DNA from: Commensalibacter oyaizuii
GTDB taxonomy: Bacteria > Pseudomonadota > Alphaproteobacteria > Acetobacterales > Acetobacteraceae
DNA length: 64,000 bases
Assembly (NCBI RefSeq): GCF_029953265.1
Contig: NZ_JASBAO010000001.1
Span: 806,001-870,000 of the forward strand
Direction of reading: 5' to 3'
The translations under genes were made by a program, and so were the position numbers. The notes under the pieces were generated by a model that saw nothing but the letters and a program-made list of their open reading frames with translations, made no database searches and was not told the DNA's origin. Shown piece after piece: positions 8,558 to 16,158 of the stretch (position 1 is its first letter; each line of letters begins with the position of its first letter).

Positions 8558-8738
8558 ACGACAAGTTACCTCGCAACGATAGGTAAATCTAAATCACATA
8601 TTATATATACTTTTGGTAAACATGCCTAATGGCATAATATCTTGCCCACAATCATTATGGTACGTTCTGGTTTAAAAAAATTATTCCTACCTTACACAAA
8701 ATCATTTTTCATCATAATTCATCGCTTGGTTTAAATTA

Positions 8739-8752
8739 AGGAATTTATTCCT
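8739..8752. promoter_or_regulatory. Candidate repressor operator O1 upstream of the XRE/S24 gene
   Basis: The near-palindrome AGGAA-TTTA-TTCCT lies three bases before a TATAAT box (8756-8761) that probably serves the repressor gene. The same GGAA-N4-TTCC pattern recurs at 9605-9618 and 9635-9648. Autoregulation is the obvious inference. Confidence 0.5.
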
Positions 8753-8818
8753 ATTTATAATAAATATCGGAATAAAAGACGAATGACATAAGCGAATAAA
8801 TATGAGTAAAAATGTTCT

Positions 8819-9598
8819 ATGAAAAACCAAGTTTTACTAGATAAAATACATAATATTCTTAAAGAAAAACAGGTAAAACCTAGTCGAGCAGGTATTAATG
8901 CAGGATTAGGTCCTGATTTTATCAGAAAACTTAAAAACGCCAAAAATTCACCCAAGGCAGAAAATCTTTTTAAATTAGCAAAAGCATTAAATATAGACGT
9001 TAATTATTTTTTAGATCCCATTGACCAATCCGTTCAAAAGGAATTGCAAAATCAACCTGTTCATAATGAGAATGACGAAGATACAGAGATATATGCCATA
9101 CCTACAGAGACAATTTATGTTCGAGGCGAACTGAATGCAAAACAATGGAAGAAGAATAAAGATTGGCCTCCATCTAGATATATCCCCTTAACAATACCAA
9201 AAGATTCTAGATTCTTATCCACTTCTCGTTATGGATTAATCATCAAAGATGATTCTATGAATTTGCTCTATCCCACAGGATCAATAGTAATCGTCACCCC
9301 TTTTCAAGAATTAGAACGTTTACCAGAAAATGGCGACTGCGTCGTTGTAACTAAACATGATTCTTTATATAGTCATTATGAAATGACATTAAAAATTGTT
9401 CAAATCAGGGAAAACGGACAGTTCTTTCTGTGGCCAAAAAGTGACAATCCTGAGTTTTTACAACCAATTATTCTGCCAAAACCAACCCTTAAGCATTATA
9501 GTAATACCTTAATCGGTAATTTGGACGATCCACCTACAATTGAAATACAAGCACTGGTTACTGGTTGCTATAACATAGTCGAGAAAATATCTTTTTAG
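8819..9598 (+). CDS. Phage-type transcriptional repressor, XRE helix-turn-helix with S24 peptidase-like domain
   Basis: 259 residues. Residues about 5-66 form an XRE/Cro-type DNA-binding domain (SRAGINAGLGPDFIRKLKNAK is the recognition part). A linker leads to an S24/LexA-like domain with Ser146 in KDDSM and Lys192 in MTLKIV, the expected Ser-Lys dyad. In relatives the cleavage region reads GEV-Q-AG-VW; here it is GELNAKQW, so the Ala-Gly bond is Ala107-Lys108. RecA-triggered self-cleavage may thus be weakened or lost. The ATG at 8819 overlaps the TGA of a 6-codon upstream frame (MSKNVL, 8802-8822), which could couple translation. It is flanked by GGAA-N4-TTCC palindromes likely to be its operators. 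There are no phage genes next to it, so it is an orphan or domesticated repressor. Confidence 0.88.
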   Translation: MKNQVLLDKIHNILKEKQVKPSRAGINAGLGPDFIRKLKNAKNSPKAENLFKLAKALNIDVNYFLDPIDQSVQKELQNQPVHNENDEDTEIYAIPTETIYVRGELNAKQWKKNKDWPPSRYIPLTIPKDSRFLSTSRYGLIIKDDSMNLLYPTGSIVIVTPFQELERLPENGDCVVVTKHDSLYSHYEMTLKIVQIRENGQFFLWPKSDNPEFLQPIILPKPTLKHYSNTLIGNLDDPPTIEIQALVTGCYNIVEKISF

Positions 9599-9604
9599 CA
9601 AAAT

Positions 9605-9618
9605 AGGAAATAATTCCT
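9605..9618. promoter_or_regulatory. Candidate repressor operator O2
   Basis: AGGAA-ATAA-TTCCT, embedded in larger 8-base arms (9602-9609 and 9614-9621), begins seven bases after the repressor stop codon and just upstream of the -35 at 9628. It matches the pattern of O1 and O3. Confidence 0.5.
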
Positions 9619-9627
9619 ATTAAATAA

Positions 9628-9656
9628 TTGATTTTGGAAAATTTTCCATATATAAT
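9628..9656 (+). promoter_or_regulatory. Sigma70-type promoter for the downstream structured RNA
   Basis: TTGATT at 9628-9633 and TATAAT at 9651-9656 are separated by exactly 17 bases. Transcription would start near 9662-9665. The spacer contains the perfect palindrome at 9635-9648, so a bound repressor would block polymerase. Confidence 0.65.
9635..9648. promoter_or_regulatory. Candidate repressor operator O3 inside the promoter spacer
   Basis: The perfect 14-bp palindrome TGGAAAATTTTCCA sits between the -35 and -10. It has the same GGAA-N4-TTCC core as the sites at 8739 and 9605 and the same placement just ahead of a TATAAT box as O1. Confidence 0.55.
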
Positions 9657-9662
9657 TTATAA

Positions 9663-9750
9663 ACCACGCAACTCGGGAGGATATAGATGTATATTATTAT
9701 CCCAGCTTGAGCATCTATCAGGATAATTTCATTTATCCGCCTCCCTTCTT
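9663..9750 (+). ncRNA. Candidate structured RNA or leader with a three-way junction
   Basis: Three stems nest tightly. The outer stem is 9674-9679 (GGGAGG) with 9739-9744 (CCTCCC), hairpin A is 9682-9688 with 9711-9717, and hairpin B is 9720-9725 with 9732-9737. Linkers are only one or two bases. A 7-codon frame, MYIIIPA (9686-9709), starts six bases after GGAGG, so the outer stem would hide its ribosome site. It may be a small RNA or a regulated leader peptide. The 3' end is uncertain because no U-tract terminator follows closely. No known RNA family is recognised. Confidence 0.45.
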
Positions 9751-10142
9751 TAATAACTACTTTAAGTGTAAAGATTCATTACAATACATTTTGTTAATGT
9801 AATATTGCTATTCTGTATTAAACAGTATCGATTAATATTATAACAGAATCAAACTTAAAATAAAAAATTGACTTTTATAATGATCAGTAAAAATCGTACT
9901 TTAACCCCTCATTTCTTAAGATTGCGGGATTTATTTTTCGTTATGTAATTTTTTGAAAATATTAATAAGCAATCCCCGTATATATTTACTTTAATTAAAT
10001 TGTAATACTAACAAACGCTACTGGAATAGATTTGATGCGTACGTATTGTTACGAATTACAAAATTTTTCTCTAAAAGAAAAATTTTTCTTGCCTCTTTGA
10101 AAAAATTCGTTATGTTCTGTTTTATATAAAGGCAATCTTACT
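9751..10142. other. AT-rich spacer before tRNA-Ser
   Basis: No gene is seen. It contains weak inverted repeats (6 bp at 9785-9801; 9810-9816 with 9843-9849) and an 11-bp A/T hairpin (10060-10070 with 10076-10086). A possible -35 TTGAAA at 10097-10102, with TATATA about 20 bases on, may serve the tRNA gene. Confidence 0.4.
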
Positions 10143-10233
10143 GGAGAGATGGCCGAGCGGTTTAAGGCGCACGCTTGGAAAGCGTGTGTGCGTTAATAGC
10201 GTACCATGGGTTCGAATCCCATTCTCTCCGCCA
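10143..10233 (+). tRNA. tRNA-Ser (anticodon GGA)
   Basis: A class II tRNA with a 7-bp acceptor stem (10143-10149 with 10223-10229), discriminator G and encoded CCA (10231-10233). The anticodon loop is TTGGAAA, giving GGA, and it has the long variable arm of serine tRNAs and a TTCGAAT T-loop. It decodes UCC and UCU. Its 3' half is nearly identical to the tRNA-Ser on the opposite strand at 11622-11712. Confidence 0.96.
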
Positions 10234-10529
10234 TAAAGTAATATAACGTATCGCTTTGACAATTTACCTTTAAACTAAAAGTTTTTTTCAATACAAAATC
10301 TATTTCGCTATATTTTGTTATTAACATAAGGCACAAGACGAAAAGATTTAGTTACATTATGTAATTCCAAACAATTATTATAGTTTTCTGTTGTGGTCAA
10401 ACCTTTTATCTGAAGGGCTTGATCTTATTGTTTCGGTTGTTATAATTAATTTATATTTCTAACATTGGTAAATTTCTAACAATTTCATTAATTTTAAAGC
10501 TGACAATAAATACACATAAAAAAACTCTA

Positions 10530-11319
10530 AAAGATATTTTGCATTTTTTATGGTCTCGATTGCCCAGTCACTAGCATTGTTTGTAATCTCTGTTTTTTTA
10601 TTATCAATAACACTTTGGCTTTTCGTAACCCTTTCAGAAGCAGATTTACCATTGACAATAGAATCATATGCTACCTTTGAAATATTTGTAATGCTGTAAT
10701 GTGCTTATAAATAACGGCAATTTGACATCTTTTTACCAACTTTATTATCAGGGCAAATAGTAAATCTATTAATCTCTATGCAACTGTCTCGCGTCCACTC
10801 GCTCATACTTTAACTAGACAATGACGAGCTAGAAACTAAATATAACACCATTATTACGTGTCCAGCCATCACCACAACGATTTATCATCAACGTTACTCT
10901 GCATCAAAAGCCATTTTTTTAATCTTGCAATATCTTTTAAGGCTTTCTCAGCATATTTTATCTATTTATTCGTTGCTGTCATTATAATATAATGAGAAAA
11001 ATATTTCTTGCCTGATGCTGTAAAAAACTGTCTATTTGGCTTTATCTAGTCTATAATTTACGTTGAACGACATGATATTTATATCTAACGTTACTGCAAC
11101 TAGGTCTATTCCAACATTGCTCTCGTTAGTAACGTTTAACTCATTCCCACGATTAACCACCCAATCAACATTAAATAGAGCATCTATATATTATCTTTTA
11201 CAATGAGATTTTGTTTTTAAAATATTGCACTATCAGGTAATTAAAACTGGCTCCTTAGCTTCTTTAATTTCTTGTTTGTTGACAGAATGTGCAAGTAAAT
11301 TTTGTAATGCTATGGGCAT
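10530..11319 (-). pseudogene. Heavily decayed protein gene between two tRNA-Ser genes
   Basis: Minus-strand fragments read in order but in shifting frames. ATG at 11317-11319 gives MPIALQNLLAHSVNKQEIKE and ends at TGA 11233-11235. Then comes ALFNVDWVVNRGNELNVTNE leading to SNVGIDLVAVTLDI. Next, after a frame change, RQFFTASGKKYFSHYI, then a stop, then AEKALKDIARLKKW. Then SEWTRDSCIEINRF, and last SIVNGKSASERVTKSQSV continuing to TNNASDWAIETIKNAK. At least five stops or frameshifts separate them. The original protein would have been about 260 residues. I do not recognise the family. Its location next to tRNA genes suits an old integrated element. Confidence 0.6.
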
Positions 11320-11621
11320 AGGGATAGTTTTAGATCAAAAGTAATATAGAAAAAAGATAAATGTTTTCTGATCTTGCCATATCGCATGAAAACTCTATGA
11401 ATACAAATTACAGTTTTATCTAAAAGATTATAGTGAACTTAATTATCCCCTTTACGAAAACCGCTTTCAAAATAAATGTCCCTCTTACGTTCTCAACTAT
11501 CTTAACATTCTAGTAATTATAAAAAATAATAGAAGGTTCTAAACTTATAAATAAAATGCTTAAAGAAAGCATGTTTTTAAAAGAATCATATTTAATTTTA
11601 TGGGGGTAATATTGTATAAAA

Positions 11622-11712
<91 letters not shown>

Positions 11713-11779
11713 ATTTTGTAAAAACTACATATCCGATTTTCTTATGTCTTGGCAAGCATAATTTTAAGATTTTGCAAAA

Positions 11780-12763
11780 TTAATGTATATCCTCTTTGGT
11801 TTCATCTTCTTTATCACGCAGTTTTGCACAGTATCTGGCCAAAATTGTCACGACAAATAATTGAATTTGATGAAAAATCATCAAAGGTAAAACGATTACC
11901 CCAACTGCTGACGTTGGAAATAGAACATTCGCAATCGGAACCCCAGAAGCCAGCGTTTTTTTCGATCCACAAAAAACAATACTGATTCGATCAGCCAATG
12001 AAAAACCTAATACTTTACTTATTAATGCCGTGATCCCTAAAACCAAAAATAATAGCACCGTATCAATACATAAAACATAAACCAGTTGCTCGACATCCAG
12101 TTTATGCCACAGCCCCATATTAACCGCTTCGCTAAAGGCACTATAAACAACAACTAAAATAGATCCCCTATCGGAAAAAGATAAAAGACGCTTGTTACGT
12201 AATGCCCAATCCCCAATCCATGGCTGTAATAATTGTCCAATTATAAAGGGCAATAATAATTGGTACACAATATCTAAACTGCCGCCTGGTTGTAAATGTC
12301 CTTGGTTACTGCTAAAAATAATACCAACTAATAAAGGGGTGACGAACACCCCTAATAAATTAGATGCCGTTGCAGAGCAAATTGCAGCGGGTACATTTCC
12401 CCTAGCAATGGATGTAAACGCAATAGAGGACTGAACCGTAGACGGTAAACAGCACAGAAAAATCACCCCACTCCATAATCCAGGCATCAGCAGATGGGGA
12501 AAAAGTAAATGCAACATTATTCCCAATATTGGAAACATGATAAAGGTGCATACAAAAATTAATAAGTGCAGTCTCCAATGTAATAATCCCTCAAGCATAG
12601 CACCACGAGATAATCTCGCACCCTGTAGGAAGAACATAAGTGCAATGGCAATCGTGGCCAGATGATCAAAGAAAATCACGCCTGAACCATAACAAGGGAA
12701 AAAACTGGCCAACAAAACTGTTGATATTAAAGAAATAAGAAAAGGATCAACCAATTTTAACAT
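11780..12763 (-). CDS. SLC10A7/YfeH-like bile acid:sodium symporter family transporter
   Basis: 327 residues, almost entirely hydrophobic, with about nine or ten transmembrane segments starting at residue 7. The segment reading ALMFFLQGARLS and the region FLCCLPSTVQSSIAFTSIARGNVPAA are hallmarks of the SBF-like group that includes human SLC10A7 and E. coli YfeH. FCGSKKTLASGVPIANVLF corresponds to the second broken-helix crossover. These proteins are integral to the cytoplasmic membrane, and their bacterial substrate is not established. The gene lies alone, 67 bases from the tRNA-Ser, with a divergent secreted-protein gene upstream. The length is normal and all segments look intact. Confidence 0.88.
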   Translation of the reverse strand: MLKLVDPFLISLISTVLLASFFPCYGSGVIFFDHLATIAIALMFFLQGARLSRGAMLEGLLHWRLHLLIFVCTFIMFPILGIMLHLLFPHLLMPGLWSGVIFLCCLPSTVQSSIAFTSIARGNVPAAICSATASNLLGVFVTPLLVGIIFSSNQGHLQPGGSLDIVYQLLLPFIIGQLLQPWIGDWALRNKRLLSFSDRGSILVVVYSAFSEAVNMGLWHKLDVEQLVYVLCIDTVLLFLVLGITALISKVLGFSLADRISIVFCGSKKTLASGVPIANVLFPTSAVGVIVLPLMIFHQIQLFVVTILARYCAKLRDKEDETKEDIH

Positions 12764-12894
12764 TAAAACATAACCTTAAAATAAAATAAAATAAAATTGA
12801 TGAGCTGTTGGAAATGTAAATATTCCTTTAATATTCCACAATTCCTTTATATAATTTGTAAGCAATATCAATAATTACTGTAAAAATTAACATT

Positions 12895-13839
12895 ATGAAT
12901 AAGAATATCGTTCTACCCATATTATTTGGAATGACTTTTACCTTTTCCCTCAATCCTTACCAAGCCCATGCATCACAATCATGGCACAGTTTTTGTTCAA
13001 ATATTAGTAGTAACTCTAGCCAACTTGGTACAAATTCATTGACTGCTGATAATTACGTTGTTCAAGCATCTGATAATCCAACTGTCAAGATGATTACAAA
13101 GGAATTAACAGTAAACAAAAATAATCTTGATTTGTCTAATGATCAATTTCAAAGAATAACCAATGTAACCTCAACAGGAATATTGGCGATCGTATTAAAT
13201 CATCAAATGAAAGACTGTAATAAACAATATTACAGTGACACATTCAAACCTCTTCTAGACAATTCAAAAGATAATGAAAAAATTAATTTTACGTGGCGTA
13301 ATGTAACCCTACGCAATAATAAAATATCGTATAAAATCAGCCAGATTTTTATGCAGATCACAAAGCAAGGTAATAACGTTAATGCACAAGTTCGTTTTTC
13401 TGGGCTTGTGACCTCTCCTCAATATTCAAAAAACAGTGCATTCATTCCAACCCAAGGGGATGTTAATTTTACAACAACAGCCCAAACATTTCCGATACTT
13501 CTGGCTGCAACCAGTAGTAGTAATAAAGCAACCAATTCACAAATTCCAGTAACCATCAACAATCTTGTCGTCAGCAATGCCCTCAGCACTATTACAGCGA
13601 ACGGCACGGTAGAGCTAAATAATAAGGCCAGATTAAAAGCTGCTAAAGGTGTAATTACCATTCGTGATATGCAAGCCTTGATTGATGCCAGCAGCAACAT
13701 AAAGAATACAAAATTAAAGACAGGCTTGATTTTGGCCAAATTTGCGGGCACATCAGCGGGTGACAATGTTTTAAAATGGAATATACAATGGCAAGGGAAT
13801 TTATTTAAGGTTAATAATGTGCCTATTCCCATATGGTAG
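12895..13839 (+). CDS. Secreted or periplasmic protein of unknown function
   Basis: 314 residues with a Sec signal peptide (hydrophobic core LPILFGMTFTFSL, likely cut after QAHA near residue 26). The mature part has two cysteines (in SFCSN and KDCNKQ) and alternating beta-type strands. A segment repeatedly shows polar/hydrophobic alternation (VNAQVRFSGLVTS, VTINNLVVSNALSTITANGT, KGVITIRDMQALID), which suggests an elongated beta-sheet protein such as a lipid-transfer or AsmA/YdgA-like domain. That is only an impression and I do not recognise the family. It is monocistronic, followed by the hairpin at 13849-13871. Confidence 0.75.
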   Translation: MNKNIVLPILFGMTFTFSLNPYQAHASQSWHSFCSNISSNSSQLGTNSLTADNYVVQASDNPTVKMITKELTVNKNNLDLSNDQFQRITNVTSTGILAIVLNHQMKDCNKQYYSDTFKPLLDNSKDNEKINFTWRNVTLRNNKISYKISQIFMQITKQGNNVNAQVRFSGLVTSPQYSKNSAFIPTQGDVNFTTTAQTFPILLAATSSSNKATNSQIPVTINNLVVSNALSTITANGTVELNNKARLKAAKGVITIRDMQALIDASSNIKNTKLKTGLILAKFAGTSAGDNVLKWNIQWQGNLFKVNNVPIPIW

Positions 13840-13848
13840 ACAGATTCA

Positions 13849-13871
13849 CCTACAGACACCCCATCTGTAGG
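13849..13871. terminator. 8-bp hairpin between convergent genes
   Basis: Perfect arms 13849-13856 and 13864-13871 lie between the secreted-protein gene and the DUF805 gene, which converge here. There is no T run on either side, so termination strength is doubtful. Confidence 0.45.
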
Positions 13872-13878
13872 AAAATCC

Positions 13879-14334
13879 TTAAATGGTGAAATCTTTTTCT
13901 GGTTTGTGACCAAAACGATTATATTCGTCGCTGGGATAATTTACAGCGATCAGTAAAATTAATTGAAATATATAATTTATATACATATATGGAAATGGTA
14001 CAATTAATAAAATTAGCCACCATCCTCTTAAATTTAGATCGTGTAATCGTCGTATACATAAACAAATTGAAGGCACAATACTAATTAAAGCATAAATTGT
14101 GAATAACAGATGGATATCAATATAAAATCTATAAATATAAATACGATAAATTAACGCTAATAATTCATCAATAATGAACAATGTTAATAAAATAAAGGCA
14201 TTAAGAATTGCAAAAGACCAAAAACCTAATCGGTTGGTTCGCCCTTTGTAAGTTGCATAGTGATAAAAGGCATCTAGCCACCCCTTTGGCATTTTTTTAA
14301 TGTTGATTAGAATTTTTTGAACTTCCTGATGCAT
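13879..14334 (-). CDS. DUF805 family inner-membrane protein
   Basis: 151 residues with the DUF805 layout: a soluble start (WLDAFYHYATYKGRTNRLGFW, where the conserved G-R-xx-R-xx-FW pattern is visible), then four hydrophobic helices. The family signature CIRRLHDLNLRGWWLIL lies around residue 97. The molecular role of DUF805 proteins is unknown. It lies 22 bases downstream of the CopD-like gene in the same direction, so the two are probably one transcript. Confidence 0.87.
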   Translation of the reverse strand: MHQEVQKILINIKKMPKGWLDAFYHYATYKGRTNRLGFWSFAILNAFILLTLFIIDELLALIYRIYIYRFYIDIHLLFTIYALISIVPSICLCIRRLHDLNLRGWWLILLIVPFPYMYINYIFQLILLIAVNYPSDEYNRFGHKPEKDFTI

Positions 14335-14356
14335 TGATTATCCGCGCCAAATAAAA

Positions 14357-14824
14357 TTAAAAATTATGGCTGCCAATAACAGCACCAATAATGGTGATAA
14401 TACTAAGTATAAGTAATATCCAATGCAACCTTTGCACTTTAATATATGTCTTTTCAGGCTGCTGAACAGACATGACTTTTAACTTTTTATCCAAAATAAA
14501 AGGTTCTAAGATGAATAGCATCGCCATGAAAATCAGCCATACCAATACCATAGCATGCATCCACCAAAAATTTGGATACTCAAAACGATTCCACATACCC
14601 ATACGCCATACCATATAAAACCCAGAAAGCCCTGCTAACAAAACCACAATACGGGCTTGCATTGCAAATCTTGACTCGATTTTATGAAACATTTCTAACC
14701 GATTATTGACAGGGAAGTATCGTTTAATTGTTGGTAACAATACTGTTGTTACCATACAAACTCCACCAATCCAGATAACGATAGACAAGACATGTATAAA
14801 ACGAGCAATAAGAAGATCATTCAT
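14357..14824 (-). CDS. CopD/YtfB-like four-helix integral membrane protein
   Basis: 155 residues with four transmembrane helices. The first helix reads ARFIHVLSIVIWIGG, the His-containing pattern found in CopD-type and related small membrane proteins (COG5615-like). Another His sits in the third helix (WWMHAMVLVWL) and one before the last (VQRLHWILLIL), so haem or metal binding is possible; this is inference from conserved His in helices. It is the first gene of a two-gene unit with the DUF805 gene. About 200 bases separate it from the LysR gene. Confidence 0.7.
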   Translation of the reverse strand: MNDLLIARFIHVLSIVIWIGGVCMVTTVLLPTIKRYFPVNNRLEMFHKIESRFAMQARIVVLLAGLSGFYMVWRMGMWNRFEYPNFWWMHAMVLVWLIFMAMLFILEPFILDKKLKVMSVQQPEKTYIKVQRLHWILLILSIITIIGAVIGSHNF

Positions 14825-15027
14825 TATGGTCTATCCAAATTCAACAATATTTTGATATATTAAATTATTATATTTTATTCAGATTATATATATTAATTGC
14901 TGTTAAGAATAGAATTATTATAAGCTTTTACCTTAAATATTGCGATGTCACTTCTTACCAAAAGCCAAATTGATAGTATATGCTTCAAAACACATATTAT
15001 CAATTTGACATGTCCACAATCTCTTAA

Positions 15028-15936
15028 TTATTTATGATTTTGAAAATTTTTCAAAAATAATGAAAAAGCATAAGTATGCTGACGACGATTGGGATAATAT
15101 AAATAATATCCTGGAATATAAGGACAATAATCTTCTAATACTCTTATAAGACGCCCCTGCTGTATAGCCATATTTACTTCATCTTCAGGGACATAACTAA
15201 AACCAAAACCATCAAATGCTGCCTGTAACATTTGTGTAATTGTATTACAAATCAGCTGCCCTTCAACATGTACCTTTACTTCTCTTTGATTAACCTCAAA
15301 CTCCCACGCAAATAAACCACCAGAAGTCGGAAGGCGCAAGTTAACACATTGATGTTGCAATAAATCCTTTGGTTTTTTGGGGATTGATTTTCTTTCTAAA
15401 TAGGCAGGGGATGCAACAACTGCCATGCGCATAGCTGGGCTAATTGGAAAAGCAATCATATCTTTATGAACCAACTCACCAAATCTTACCCCTGCGTCAT
15501 ATTGTTCTTTCACTATGTCTTTTAAAGCAAAATCAACATCAATTTCTAGTTTAATGTCGGGATATTGACGCAAGAACCCTCTTAACTTAGGCCATACAAC
15601 AAAATTTGCGGCATGCTCGTCTGTGGTGATACGAATGGTTCCTGCTGGTTGTTGTTTAAATTCAACCACCCTATTTAGTTCTTGCTCCATCTCTTGTATT
15701 CGTGGGGCAATGTTTTTAAGTAATAACTCTCCAGCTTCTGTTGGTGCGACGCTTCGAGTGGTGCGCATCAATAAACGAATGCCTAAACGTGCTTCTAAAT
15801 TACGCATGGTATGACTTAATGCAGATTGAGAGACGCCTAACTTGGATGCTGCCTTGGTAAAACTACGCTCTTTGGCTACGACTAAAAAAACTAAAAGATC
15901 ATTAATGTTTTTTTGCAGCATGACTTCTGAACCCAA
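15028..15936 (-). CDS. LysR-type transcriptional regulator
   Basis: 302 residues. The winged HTH at residues about 8-66 (FTKAASKLGVSQSALSHTMRNLE) is followed by a periplasmic-binding-like effector domain (GTIRITTDEHAANFV through FSYVPEDEVNMAIQ). It is closest in style to the CrgA/PA-type regulators that usually control a neighbouring oxidoreductase or efflux gene, but no divergent partner lies upstream: the next gene is mfd, read in the same direction. Start choice: MGSEVM at 15936, or the in-frame MLQKN five codons later. Confidence 0.9.
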   Translation of the reverse strand: MGSEVMLQKNINDLLVFLVVAKERSFTKAASKLGVSQSALSHTMRNLEARLGIRLLMRTTRSVAPTEAGELLLKNIAPRIQEMEQELNRVVEFKQQPAGTIRITTDEHAANFVVWPKLRGFLRQYPDIKLEIDVDFALKDIVKEQYDAGVRFGELVHKDMIAFPISPAMRMAVVASPAYLERKSIPKKPKDLLQHQCVNLRLPTSGGLFAWEFEVNQREVKVHVEGQLICNTITQMLQAAFDGFGFSYVPEDEVNMAIQQGRLIRVLEDYCPYIPGYYLYYPNRRQHTYAFSLFLKNFQNHK

Positions 15937-16107
15937 TTAATAAATATAAAAAGCAATAGGAAGATATATAGGTATTAAAATAAAAAATACTATACAATAA
16001 AAAGAACTTTGATTTAAATTTATTACACAGTGACAATTTTATTTTATAGAAATATAGTTACTTTTATATATGAATAGGGCTTGTTTTACTCAACTTAAAA
16101 GATAAAA

Positions 16108-16141
16108 AAAACTATTTACTATCCAAATAGTAAATAGTTTT
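16108..16141 (-). terminator. Rho-independent terminator of mfd
   Basis: A 15-bp A/T-rich perfect stem (arms end at 16122 and begin at 16127, 4-base loop) lies 18 bases after the mfd stop. On the minus strand it is followed by a T run. Confidence 0.7.
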
Positions 16142-16158
16142 CATAATATTTAATATAA

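Noticed and set aside
9663-9750. Hammerhead ribozyme or known riboswitch reading of the three-way junction
   Set aside because: The conserved hammerhead core (CUGAUGA and GAAA) is absent and the linkers are too short. TPP, SAM-II and ykkC signatures are also absent.
13419-13913. 164-codon open frame opposite the secreted-protein gene
   Set aside because: It lies fully antisense to a gene with a clear signal peptide and good codon pattern, and overlaps the DUF805 gene end. It is a shadow frame.
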